64,000 nucleotides of DNA, from the NCBI GenBank assembly GCA_018366035.1, contig JAGZIW010000004.1:72427-136426 (forward strand), given 5' to 3'. Both the position numbers and the translations under genes were made by a program. The stretch comes from Butyricicoccus pullicaecorum (GTDB lineage Bacteria > Bacillota > Clostridia > Oscillospirales > Butyricicoccaceae). Under the pieces are notes generated by a model that searched no databases, was not told where the DNA came from, and was given only the letters and a program-made list of their open reading frames with translations. Position 1 is the stretch's first letter. Every line of letters begins with the position of its first letter. Positions 1 through 7,066 of the stretch are shown here, piece after piece.

Positions 1-683
1 CGCATATTGGAGCGCTGTGCCACCTGCCGTGCCTGTTCCTCGGTAATCATCTGCCCATCTGGAATGCCTGCGCTCACAAGCTCCACCGCATTCATTGCCT
101 TGCGCACATCTCCGCCGCAGCCATAGGCAATGGTCTGCATCGCCTCAGGCGTTACAACAATATCACGCCCCTCACATGCAATCAAAAACGCACGTTGAAC
201 CGCACGCAGGATTTCGGACGGCTCTACCGGCTGAAATTCGAATATGGTACAGCGGCTCAGCACCGCGTTATAGATATAAAAATATGGATTTTCAGTTGTG
301 GAGGCAATGAGCGTAATACGTCCATCTTCAATAAATTCCAAAAGGCTTTGCTGCTGCTTTTTATTAAAATACTGAATCTCGTCGAGATATACCAATGCCC
401 CATTGGGTGCAAGAAAGGTATCCAGCTCGGCTACGATTGTCTTAATATCTGCAATCGATGCCGTCGTTGCATTCAAATGATATAGTTTTCGGCTTGTTTT
501 TTTTGCAATAATAGATGCCACGGTTGTTTTCCCAATTCCGGACGGGCCATAGAAAATCATATTGGGAATGTTTCCGCTTTCCAAAATGTGACGTAATATG
601 CCATTTTGTCCCAATAAATCAGGTTGTCCAACCACGTCCTCCAAGCATTGGGGACGAATCCGATCTGCAAGCGGCTGATACAT
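1..683 (-). CDS. rarA: Replication-associated recombination protein RarA, partial
   Basis: AAA+ ATPase of the RarA/MgsA (Mgs1/WRNIP1) family, which acts at stalled replication forks. The first 227 residues are present; the C-terminus lies beyond base 1. The Walker A motif (GPSGIGKTT) sits near residue 46, Walker B (YLDEIQYF) near residue 99, and an STTENP sensor follows. RarA normally reads DEIHRFN at Walker B; here it is DEIQYFN. The ATG at 683 follows an AGGAGG ribosome site and a clear promoter at 740-768. The family call rests on these motifs and on the opening segment about residues 5-20. The only alternative is another clamp-loader-like AAA+ protein, which the STTENP motif argues against. 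Confidence 0.9.
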   Translation of the reverse strand, partial: MYQPLADRIRPQCLEDVVGQPDLLGQNGILRHILESGNIPNMIFYGPSGIGKTTVASIIAKKTSRKLYHLNATTASIADIKTIVAELDTFLAPNGALVYLDEIQYFNKKQQQSLLEFIEDGRITLIASTTENPYFYIYNAVLSRCTIFEFQPVEPSEILRAVQRAFLIACEGRDIVVTPEAMQTIAYGCGGDVRKAMNAVELVSAGIPDGQMITEEQARQVAQRSNM

Positions 684-739
684 TGCGAGCTCCTCCTGTC
701 CTTTTTCTATCCAAACAGGAATGCCTGCCTGATAGCCTT

Positions 740-768
740 AGTATAGCATTTTTTCACAAAAAACACAA
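740..768 (-). promoter_or_regulatory. Sigma-A-type promoter of rarA
   Basis: On the minus strand TTGTGT and TATACT are separated by 17 bases, with transcription starting about 55 bases upstream of the rarA ATG. Inferred from sequence only. Confidence 0.6.
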
Positions 769-810
769 CGCCCACACAGAACGACAAAAATTCTGGCATG
801 AAATCAAGAG

Positions 811-855
811 ATACCAAAAAGAAAACGGTGCAACCTCATTTTATGAGGTTACACC
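811..855 (-). terminator. Intrinsic terminator after the lipoprotein gene
   Basis: A 12-bp stem (arms 827-838 and 844-855, one wobble) is followed on the minus strand by a T-rich run at 811-823. It lies 45 bases past the stop of the lipoprotein gene and separates it from rarA. Confidence 0.7.
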
Positions 856-900
856 ATATTTCCGGTAATTCTTTGGCACATGCGCTGACGCTATGCCTAG

Positions 901-1287
901 CTATTCTGCAAGTTCAATTACGATTTGATCCTCTGTCAAGTCGGCGTAATTCTGTACCATCTTGCTGATAATGGCATCTTTTAATTCATCATTTATGGAT
1001 TCTGAAGATTTGAGCGTAAGCGTGATACGATATTCCGATTCCTCCTGCACAATTTCCACCTGCTCCACACTGTCAAAGTCAGCCGTCAAGGTTTCTTCCA
1101 ATTCGGCGATTTGCTCTGGGTCGTTCAAAGAAGGCTTTTGTGCCTCTGTTTCCTGTAACTGCGCGGCATCTATCGTATTTTCCTGTTCGGGAACCGGCTC
1201 TTTACGATCCTGACCACAGCCGCCTAACAAAGAAACGGATACGATTGCAGACATTGCTAGGAGTATCATTCTCTTCTTCACATTCAT
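901..1287 (-). CDS. Small secreted lipoprotein of unknown function
   Basis: A 128-residue protein with an N-terminal signal peptide ending in a lipobox (SLLGGC), so it should be lipidated and held on the outer face of the membrane. The rest is acidic, rich in Glu/Asp, with an amphipathic pattern (segments around ADFDSVEQVEIVQEE and LTLKSSESINDEL). No catalytic motif or known domain was recognised. The ATG at 1287 is preferred over one 33 bases upstream because GGAAGG precedes it. The gene is monocistronic: it has its own promoter (1327-1355) and terminator. The function cannot be named from sequence. Confidence 0.75.
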   Translation of the reverse strand: MNVKKRMILLAMSAIVSVSLLGGCGQDRKEPVPEQENTIDAAQLQETEAQKPSLNDPEQIAELEETLTADFDSVEQVEIVQEESEYRITLTLKSSESINDELKDAIISKMVQNYADLTEDQIVIELAE

Positions 1288-1326
1288 ACTACACCTTCCA
1301 TTGTTGGGATATATCTTCATATCATT

Positions 1327-1355
1327 ATATTGTCACAACTTATATAACTTGTCAA
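1327..1355 (-). promoter_or_regulatory. Probable promoter of the lipoprotein gene
   Basis: On the minus strand TTGACA is followed at 17 bases by CAATAT. A better TATAAT lies three bases further on, at a 20-base spacing, so the exact -10 is uncertain. Confidence 0.45.
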
Positions 1356-1451
1356 TATAAAGCCCACAAATCGTTCGATGTATAGACAAATTTTCTTCTT
1401 TCATAAAAGAAAATACGAGTCTTTTCCTTTTCAAAAGCCCTCTATTCCCAA

Positions 1452-1485
1452 ATACAGAGCCGGTTCCCGCAGGCACCGGCTCTTA
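1452..1485. repeat. AGAGCCGGT hairpin, copy 1
   Basis: An inverted repeat with AGAGCCGGT arms (1457-1465 and 1475-1483) lies 40 bases past the csoR stop. It shares the leader AAATACAGAGCCGGTT with a hairpin downstream of metK at 11831-11862. It may act in csoR-copA transcript termination, but no T-run follows on the minus strand. Confidence 0.5.
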
Positions 1486-1524
1486 TATCCCCTCACGCCC
1501 AGCGGCGCAGGTTTCCATCTGTCC

Positions 1525-1794
1525 TTATCCTCTTTTTTCCAGAAGGGCAATGATTTCATCTAACTTTTCTTCACGCATTGCAGCATCTTCGCAGGTCAGT
1601 GCATCGCGAACACAACCATCTAAATGTCCCTTTAGAACCTCTGTACGCGCCTTGCGCAAAAGTGCTTCTGTTGCAGACAGCTGGGTAATGATATCCATAC
1701 AGTAACGGTTTTCGTCTATCATTCTCAAAACCGCTTCGATTTGTCCGCGTGCCGTTTTGACCAACGGCTCAACCTTTTTTCGGTCCGCACGCAT
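1525..1794 (-). CDS. csoR: CsoR-family copper-sensing repressor
   Basis: An 89-residue all-helical DUF156 protein. It has the Cys-His-Cys copper fingerprint of true CsoR sensors: Cys32, His57 and Cys61 (H-x3-C). Cu(I) binding should release it from DNA. Its ATG overlaps the copA stop codon by one base (TAATG), so the two are co-translated. A CsoR-like G/C-rich palindrome lies directly behind the copA promoter, which suggests that the repressor controls its own operon. RcnR-type nickel sensors carry a different ligand set, so copper is the better assignment. A longer upstream in-frame start would run into copA and is unlikely. Confidence 0.92.
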   Translation of the reverse strand: MRADRKKVEPLVKTARGQIEAVLRMIDENRYCMDIITQLSATEALLRKARTEVLKGHLDGCVRDALTCEDAAMREEKLDEIIALLEKRG

Positions 1795-2003
1795 TATCGA
1801 ATCTCCACAACGCGATATCCTGCATCGGTCACCGTTTTGGTCAGCACATCGTCCGCAATCGCTTCCTGCATCGTGCATACCGCCGTGCCGGACGCATGGT
1901 CAACCTCTGCATGCTCCATGCCGTGCAGCGTACACAGCGCATCATGCACGTGTTTGGAGCAGTTCGGGCACATCATGCCCTCAATTACGATCGTCTTTTC
2001 CAT
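1794..2003 (-). other. Possible internal start producing a CopZ-like chaperone
   Basis: Within copA, an in-frame ATG at 2003 is preceded by AAAGGAAG at a suitable distance. Translation from here would give a free 69-residue HMA protein (MEKTIVIEGMMCPNC...), the size of CopZ. This is seen in sequence only; actual use of the start is not shown. Confidence 0.4.
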
Positions 2004-4313
2004 TTGTTTTTCTTCCTTTCTTGACTCTTTGATAATTTCTGTGGTTTGGATATTGTTTGCCTTGAGCGGCTGGAACAGCCGCAGTCTGAGCGCATTGAAC
2101 ACAACACAGACAGAGGACAGGCTCATTGCTGCTGCACCGAACATGGGATTGAGCTTCAGCATGAACGGGATCCAAAATACACCTGCGGCGAGCGGGATTC
2201 CGATACAGTTATAGATAAATGCCCAGAACAAATTCTGCTTGATGTTGCGAATGGTCATACGGGACAGCCGAATGGCGTTGACAGCGTCCATCAGGTCAGA
2301 CTTCATAAGAACAACATCGGCTGCGGAGATTGCAATATCGGTTCCCGCGCCAATCGCAATCCCGACATCGGCGCGCGCCAGTGCCGGCGCATCGTTGATG
2401 CCATCTCCTACCATGACGACCTTCTTTCCAGCTTCCTGTAATTTACGCACCTCACGTTCCTTATCCTGCGGCAGCACTTCGGCAATCACGTGTTCGATTT
2501 CCAATTCCTTACAAATCGCCTGTGCTGTCTTGCGGTGGTCACCGGTCAGCAGTGTGACATCAATGCCCAAATGCTTGAGCTGCGCCACGGCCTCCTTGCT
2601 GGACGGTTTCAAAACATCGGCAACACCAATGATACCAACAAGCTGTCCCTCCTGTGCAAAATACATAGGAGTCTTGCCCTGTTCTGCAAGCTGCTCTGCA
2701 AAGGCTTTGCCTGCCTCCAGAGAAATATGCTGCTCGGTCAGCATTGCCGCCTTGCCAGCCATACAGCGCCTTCCGGACACAACAGCCGACACTCCATAGC
2801 CCGCCTGCGCTTCAAAGCCCTGCACCGAAAGCAAATCTATATTTTGCTCCTTTGCATAGGTGACAATGGCATCTGCAAGCGGGTGTTCCGATGCCTGCTC
2901 CAATCCATAGGCAATTTCCAAAAGCTGCTGCTTGGTCACACCATATGCCTGTACATCGGTGACAACGGGACGCCCTTCTGTAACCGTGCCAGTCTTATCC
3001 AAAATCACGGTGTCTACACTGTGCAGCTCCTCCAATGCTTGTGCTGACTGGAATAACACACCATTCTCTGCACCTACACCGGTACCAACCATAATGGCAA
3101 CCGGCGTGGCAAGCCCCAGCGCACACGGACAGGAAATCACCAGCACGGCAATGCCGCAGGACAGCGCGAAGGTAAAGGTCTGTCCAGCAATCAGCCACAC
3201 GATGGTGGTGAGGAGCGCAATTGCCATCACAACCGGAACAAAGACACCCGCTACACGGTCAGCCAGCTTCGCAATCGGCGCTTTGGAGGCGCTTGCCTCC
3301 TCTACCAGATGAATAATCTGAGAAAGTGTGGTTTCCTCTCCGACACGAGATGCACGAAAGGTAATAAAGCCTGTTTTGTTGATGGCCGCCGCGATGACTG
3401 CGTCGCCCTCGCCCTTTTCGACCGGAATACTTTCGCCCGTCAGTGCCGACTCGTCCAGCGCGGTCTGTCCCTGCGTAATCACGCCGTCTACCGGAATTCC
3501 CTGTCCCGGGCGCACGACAACCAAATCTCCGACCTGTACCTCATCTACCGGAATCTGTACCTCTTTGCCATCGCGAATCACATGCGCAGTTTCCGGACGC
3601 AAGTTCATGAGTTTGGAAATTGCTTCGCTGGTCTTGCGCTTTGCACGGGTTTCAAAATACTTACCCAGTGTAACCAGTGTCAAAATCATTGCAGCGGACT
3701 CAAAATAGAGATCATGCGCATACTGATGCACACGCCCCATATCCTGATGTCCAAGCCCCCAGCCAATCTGATACATCGCAAAAACGCCATACACCAGAGC
3801 CGCACCAGAGCCGACCGCAATCAAGGAATCCATCGTCGGCGCCCGATGCCAAAGCGTCCGGAAGCCATTGACATAATACTTACGATTTACCAAAATGATC
3901 GGCAGTGTCAGCAAAAGCTGTGTCAGCGCAAAATTGGCTGCATTTTCCATACCGGTCAGAGATTTCGGAAGCGGAAGTCCCATCATACTGCCCATAGATA
4001 CATACATGAGCAATATCAGAAAAATAAAAGAAGTTACAATGCGGTTTTGCATTGCTTGCAGTTCTTTTTTGTCCTCTATTCCCTGATTGGTCTGTACTTT
4101 TGCGCCCTTGACCGATGCGCCATATCCCGCATCTGCAACAGCTTGTATAATATCCTGTGTATCGACCGTATCTTCTGCAAACGAAACGGCCATACTGTTT
4201 GCCATGAGATTGACTTGTACTTGTTCCACGCCTGCAAGCTCTCCAACTGCCTTTTCGACATGTGCAGAGCACGCAGCGCAGCTCATTCCTGTTACATGAA
4301 ATTGTTGCTTCAC
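1794..4313 (-). CDS. copA: Copper-exporting P-type ATPase with extra C-terminal HMA domain
   Basis: An 839-residue P1B-1 ATPase that pumps Cu(I) out of the cytoplasm. It has an N-terminal heavy-metal-associated domain with GMSCAAC (residue ~9), membrane helices from ~90, an actuator TGES loop, the membrane copper site CPCALG (~400), the phosphorylation site DKTGT (~440), the SEHP motif and the hinge GDGINDAP. Unusually, a second HMA domain (GMMCPNC) follows the last helix as the final ~69 residues, after a charged linker KESRKEEKQ. That tail looks like a fused CopZ chaperone and has its own possible start at 2003. The gene heads the copA-csoR operon. Confidence 0.96.
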   Translation of the reverse strand: MKQQFHVTGMSCAACSAHVEKAVGELAGVEQVQVNLMANSMAVSFAEDTVDTQDIIQAVADAGYGASVKGAKVQTNQGIEDKKELQAMQNRIVTSFIFLILLMYVSMGSMMGLPLPKSLTGMENAANFALTQLLLTLPIILVNRKYYVNGFRTLWHRAPTMDSLIAVGSGAALVYGVFAMYQIGWGLGHQDMGRVHQYAHDLYFESAAMILTLVTLGKYFETRAKRKTSEAISKLMNLRPETAHVIRDGKEVQIPVDEVQVGDLVVVRPGQGIPVDGVITQGQTALDESALTGESIPVEKGEGDAVIAAAINKTGFITFRASRVGEETTLSQIIHLVEEASASKAPIAKLADRVAGVFVPVVMAIALLTTIVWLIAGQTFTFALSCGIAVLVISCPCALGLATPVAIMVGTGVGAENGVLFQSAQALEELHSVDTVILDKTGTVTEGRPVVTDVQAYGVTKQQLLEIAYGLEQASEHPLADAIVTYAKEQNIDLLSVQGFEAQAGYGVSAVVSGRRCMAGKAAMLTEQHISLEAGKAFAEQLAEQGKTPMYFAQEGQLVGIIGVADVLKPSSKEAVAQLKHLGIDVTLLTGDHRKTAQAICKELEIEHVIAEVLPQDKEREVRKLQEAGKKVVMVGDGINDAPALARADVGIAIGAGTDIAISAADVVLMKSDLMDAVNAIRLSRMTIRNIKQNLFWAFIYNCIGIPLAAGVFWIPFMLKLNPMFGAAAMSLSSVCVVFNALRLRLFQPLKANNIQTTEIIKESRKEEKQMEKTIVIEGMMCPNCSKHVHDALCTLHGMEHAEVDHASGTAVCTMQEAIADDVLTKTVTDAGYRVVEIR

Positions 4314-4329
4314 ACGCTTTACCTCCCCT

Positions 4330-4345
4330 CCCCCTAGGTAGGGGG
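4330..4345. promoter_or_regulatory. Putative CsoR operator
   Basis: The pseudo-palindrome CCCCCTAGGTAGGGGG lies between the copA transcription start (~4351) and its ribosome site. G-runs flanking a TA-rich centre are typical of CsoR sites, and csoR is in the same operon. Confidence 0.65.
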
Positions 4346-4357
4346 TTTTGTGCTTTT

Positions 4358-4386
4358 AGTATAAACAGCTTTTCTGACTTTGTCAA
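4358..4386 (-). promoter_or_regulatory. copA-csoR promoter
   Basis: TTGACA and TATACT are 17 bases apart on the minus strand, close to consensus. The predicted start places the CsoR-type palindrome at about +6 to +21, where bound repressor would block initiation or clearance. Confidence 0.8.
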
Positions 4387-4407
4387 GCATCTTTTTATAC
4401 GCTGACG

Positions 4408-4444
4408 CAAAAAATCCCTTCACAGAGAAAGCCTCTGTAAAGGG
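4408..4444 (-). terminator. Intrinsic terminator after the thrE genes
   Basis: A stem of CCCTT-ACAGAG against CTCTGT-AAGGG (4416-4444), followed on the minus strand by a run of six T, just after the stop of the ThrE C-terminal half. Confidence 0.8.
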
Positions 4445-4450
4445 AAAGGG

Positions 4451-4906
4451 TTAAGATTTCGGCGGCACCGCCGGTCTATTCTGATGCCAAAGCACGCGGA
4501 CAATGGAGGAGACAATGACAACGCCCATCGCAATCGCCCCAGCAATCTGAATGGTATGAATCCCTGCGGCCAACGCTTCATCAGGCGTCCCCCGAATACT
4601 CAGCAGCATGGTGCGATAGATCCCACCCCCGGGCACGAGCGGAATAATGCCAACTGCTAAAAATACAATGGCTGGTGTGCGCAGAATCCGTGCAAGCACC
4701 TCTGCATAAATCGTTGTCGCCACAGTCGCCAAAAAATAGGCTGTAAGCGCCGTCTGGGTGAAATGCCCCACCAGCATATACACAAACCATGCGACACCCC
4801 CTGCAATGCCTGCGCAGACGAGGTTCTTTCCTCTTACCTGAAACATCACGCCAAAGCATAAACTGGCAAGCCCGCTCATCAATGTTTGATAGAAAATCTG
4901 TTCCAT
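4451..4906 (-). CDS. ThrE-type exporter, small subunit (threonine/serine exporter C-terminal family)
   Basis: A 151-residue hydrophobic protein with about four to five membrane helices, matching the ThrE_2/DUF3815 half of threonine/serine exporters. The GIIPLVPGGGIYR segment is characteristic of this half. The ATG at 4906 follows GGGAG; a TTG at 4912 overlapping the upstream TGA is the alternative start. It forms a pair with the larger half directly upstream, and the two together should make one transporter. Substrates in related systems are threonine and serine; the substrate here is inferred. Confidence 0.85.
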   Translation of the reverse strand: MEQIFYQTLMSGLASLCFGVMFQVRGKNLVCAGIAGGVAWFVYMLVGHFTQTALTAYFLATVATTIYAEVLARILRTPAIVFLAVGIIPLVPGGGIYRTMLLSIRGTPDEALAAGIHTIQIAGAIAMGVVIVSSIVRVLWHQNRPAVPPKS

Positions 4907-4908
4907 AA

Positions 4909-5685
4909 TCAAAATACTCCCAATAAAAGCTGACTCATACTGAGCGGAATGGCAGCACCAGCTGCAATACCTGCCGCAATGAGAAACGCCTCCGAAAACC
5001 GGCTGATGCCTGCCATAAAATCACCTGCAATCATATCCCGAATCGAATTGGTCATCAAAAGGCCGGGAACAAGCGGCATGATCGAACCAATGATGACCAC
5101 GTCATAATTTGCGCAGATGCCGACCGCCGCTCCCAGCAGCGCACAGAAGCTAATCCATATCCCGCCAAACAGATTGGTAAACAGCGGGTGCATACCCAGC
5201 CGACCGCCGAATATCATAAAAATCTGCAATAAAAATCCAATTGCAAATGCCAAAATCCCACCCGCAAGATCTGCCCCAAAGAGCAGCGCAAAAAACATGG
5301 CGCCGCCGCCGCAGGCAAGACACAGCACCCGATCGGAATATACGGAACAAGCATCGATTTGCGCAATCTCCTTTTGCATCTGTTTGTAAGAAATGGGACA
5401 AATGCACACCGAGCGGCACAAGGTATTGAGTGCATCTACCTTGTTGATATTGGTGCCGCGCTGTGTAATGCGGCATACCTGTGATATGGTTCCCACCTCG
5501 TCCATCTGAATGGTTGCAATGATTGCAGTCGGCACCGCATAGACATCGGCAGATTTTGCGCCGTAGGCAAGACAAATGCGAGCGACCGACTCCTCTACAC
5601 GATAGATTTCCGCACCACATGCAAGCAGCCGTGTCCCGACCATCAGTGCAGCATTCAGCAGTTCTGTTCCTGTCATGATCTCCAT
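4909..5685 (-). CDS. ThrE-type exporter, large subunit (threonine/serine exporter N-terminal family)
   Basis: A 258-residue DUF1212/ThrE protein. A soluble N-terminal part (~1-115, with ELLNAALMVGTRLLACGAEIYRVEE) is followed by membrane helices with the IMPLVPGLLMTNSIRD motif of the family. In actinobacteria the two halves are one polypeptide; split genes, as here, are usual in Firmicutes. A GGGGGAG ribosome site precedes the ATG. It is cotranscribed with the small half from the promoter at 5712-5740. Confidence 0.88.
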   Translation of the reverse strand: MEIMTGTELLNAALMVGTRLLACGAEIYRVEESVARICLAYGAKSADVYAVPTAIIATIQMDEVGTISQVCRITQRGTNINKVDALNTLCRSVCICPISYKQMQKEIAQIDACSVYSDRVLCLACGGGAMFFALLFGADLAGGILAFAIGFLLQIFMIFGGRLGMHPLFTNLFGGIWISFCALLGAAVGICANYDVVIIGSIMPLVPGLLMTNSIRDMIAGDFMAGISRFSEAFLIAAGIAAGAAIPLSMSQLLLGVF

Positions 5686-5711
5686 TTTGCTCCCCCGTTT
5701 CTTTCTTTTTC

Positions 5712-5740
5712 AGGATATCTGCTTTTTAATACAAAGTCAA
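5712..5740 (-). promoter_or_regulatory. Promoter of the thrE pair
   Basis: TTGACT and TATCCT with a 17-base spacer on the minus strand, about 30 bases upstream of the first ATG. Confidence 0.6.
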
Positions 5741-5777
5741 CCCAAAAATAAGGGCAGCACCTTGGGTGCTGCCTTTC
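5738..5777 (-). terminator. Intrinsic terminator after the dehydratase-like pair
   Basis: An AAGG-GCAGCACC stem (5751-5777) with a three-base loop, followed on the minus strand by TTATTTTTGGG. It lies about 50 bases past the stop of the 413-residue gene. Confidence 0.75.
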
Positions 5778-5824
5778 CAAAAATTGTTGATACAAATCTT
5801 GCCGTTTTCCGCCCATAATGCAGC

Positions 5825-7066
5825 CTATACCTCGTCTGCTGAGAGCATGAGCTTGATGCGGTTTTCCTGATTGATTTTAGAGGCACTGGGATCATAGTCT
5901 ACCGATACAATGTTCGCCTGTGGATAGCGCTCCCGAATCTTGCGCACCATGCCTTTTCCGGCAATATGATTGGGCAGACAGCCAAATGGCTGGGCGCAAA
6001 TGATATGGTCAACTCCCTCCGTAATCAGTTCCACCATCTCTGCCGGCAGCAGCCAGCCTTCTCCCATCTTGACACCAGCGCCAATGATTTCCTGTGACAG
6101 CTTTCGAATGGGGTCAAAGGCAGCAGGCGCACGAAATCTGCCATGCTGCTCGATCATTGCTATCATATCCTTTTGCTTTGCCAGCACAAACTGATAGAGC
6201 AGCCGATTGCGCAGCGCTGTCTTTGCCGCGCGTCCATAGAGTGCATAATCCTCGATTCCATTATAAAGCGTGTACAGACAGAAATCCAGAAGCCCGGGCA
6301 AAACGGGTTCACAATTCTCTGCAATCAGAAAATCCTCCAAATGATTGTTTCCGAGCGGTGAAAACTTCACATAAATTTCTCCAACGATGCCCACACGTTT
6401 TTTGCGCTGGCTGAAATCCAGCTTTAGTCTGCCAAAGGTCTCGAGTACAAAACGATACAGACGGCGCACCTCGCGATAAGAAATCAACCGATTGCCGGTA
6501 AAGCGTTCTGCAACCGTGCGCATACAAATCTCAACCGCTTTCTGTGCACTGCCGGCAACCACCTCATAGGGACGGCACTGATTATAGATCTGCATAATCA
6601 GATCACCCACCAGCACACTGTACGCGATCTGCAAAAACATTTGCGGTGTGATATGAAAGCCCGGGTTGTTCTCCAGACCCGAGAAGTTGAGTGAAATTAC
6701 CGGAATGTAATCATATCCATTGTTATGCAGTGCCTTGCGCATGAGGTGAATATAATTCGATGCGCGGCAGCCGCCTCCGGTCTGGCTCATAATGAGTGCA
6801 ACCTTGTGCGGGTCATACTTTCCGCTCTCAATGGCGTCCATAAGCTGTCCGATGACCAGCATCGCCGGATAGCAGGTATCATTATGTACGTTTTTCAGCC
6901 CCTGCTCAATGATTTCCGGACCCTCTGTGGTCAGAAGCTCCATATGGTAGCCATAGTTTCTCATCACCTGCAAAATCAACCCAAACTGAATGGGCAGCAT
7001 ATTGGGCACCAGAATGGTATAATCCTTTCTCATTTCTTCGGTAAACGGAACATGATTATTTTGCAC
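5825..7066 (-). CDS. 2-hydroxyacyl-CoA dehydratase-like protein (C-terminal part of activase-type system)
   Basis: A 413-residue protein resembling the HgdB/DUF2229-like half that in many clostridia is fused behind the activator ATPase. Conserved cysteine segments typical of [4Fe-4S] binding in this family are visible: HNDTCYPAML near residue 60, GGGCRASNY near ~96 and AQPFGCLPNHIAGKGM near ~355. The start is taken as GTG at 7066, which overlaps the upstream gene by 11 bases and follows GGAGGG; an ATG at 7033 is the alternative. It should be co-translated with the ATPase gene. The true substrate is unknown; most proteins of this fused family are uncharacterised. Confidence 0.75.
   Translation of the reverse strand: MQNNHVPFTEEMRKDYTILVPNMLPIQFGLILQVMRNYGYHMELLTTEGPEIIEQGLKNVHNDTCYPAMLVIGQLMDAIESGKYDPHKVALIMSQTGGGCRASNYIHLMRKALHNNGYDYIPVISLNFSGLENNPGFHITPQMFLQIAYSVLVGDLIMQIYNQCRPYEVVAGSAQKAVEICMRTVAERFTGNRLISYREVRRLYRFVLETFGRLKLDFSQRKKRVGIVGEIYVKFSPLGNNHLEDFLIAENCEPVLPGLLDFCLYTLYNGIEDYALYGRAAKTALRNRLLYQFVLAKQKDMIAMIEQHGRFRAPAAFDPIRKLSQEIIGAGVKMGEGWLLPAEMVELITEGVDHIICAQPFGCLPNHIAGKGMVRKIRERYPQANIVSVDYDPSASKINQENRIKLMLSADEV

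Noticed and set aside
3309..4337. Plus-strand 342-codon frame opposite copA
   Set aside because: It is antisense to the intact copA coding sequence, has no ribosome site and no protein-like features.
7056..7066. Programmed frameshift joining the activase and dehydratase-like genes
   Set aside because: No slippery heptamer or stimulating structure is evident; an independent GTG start with GGAGGG explains the overlap.
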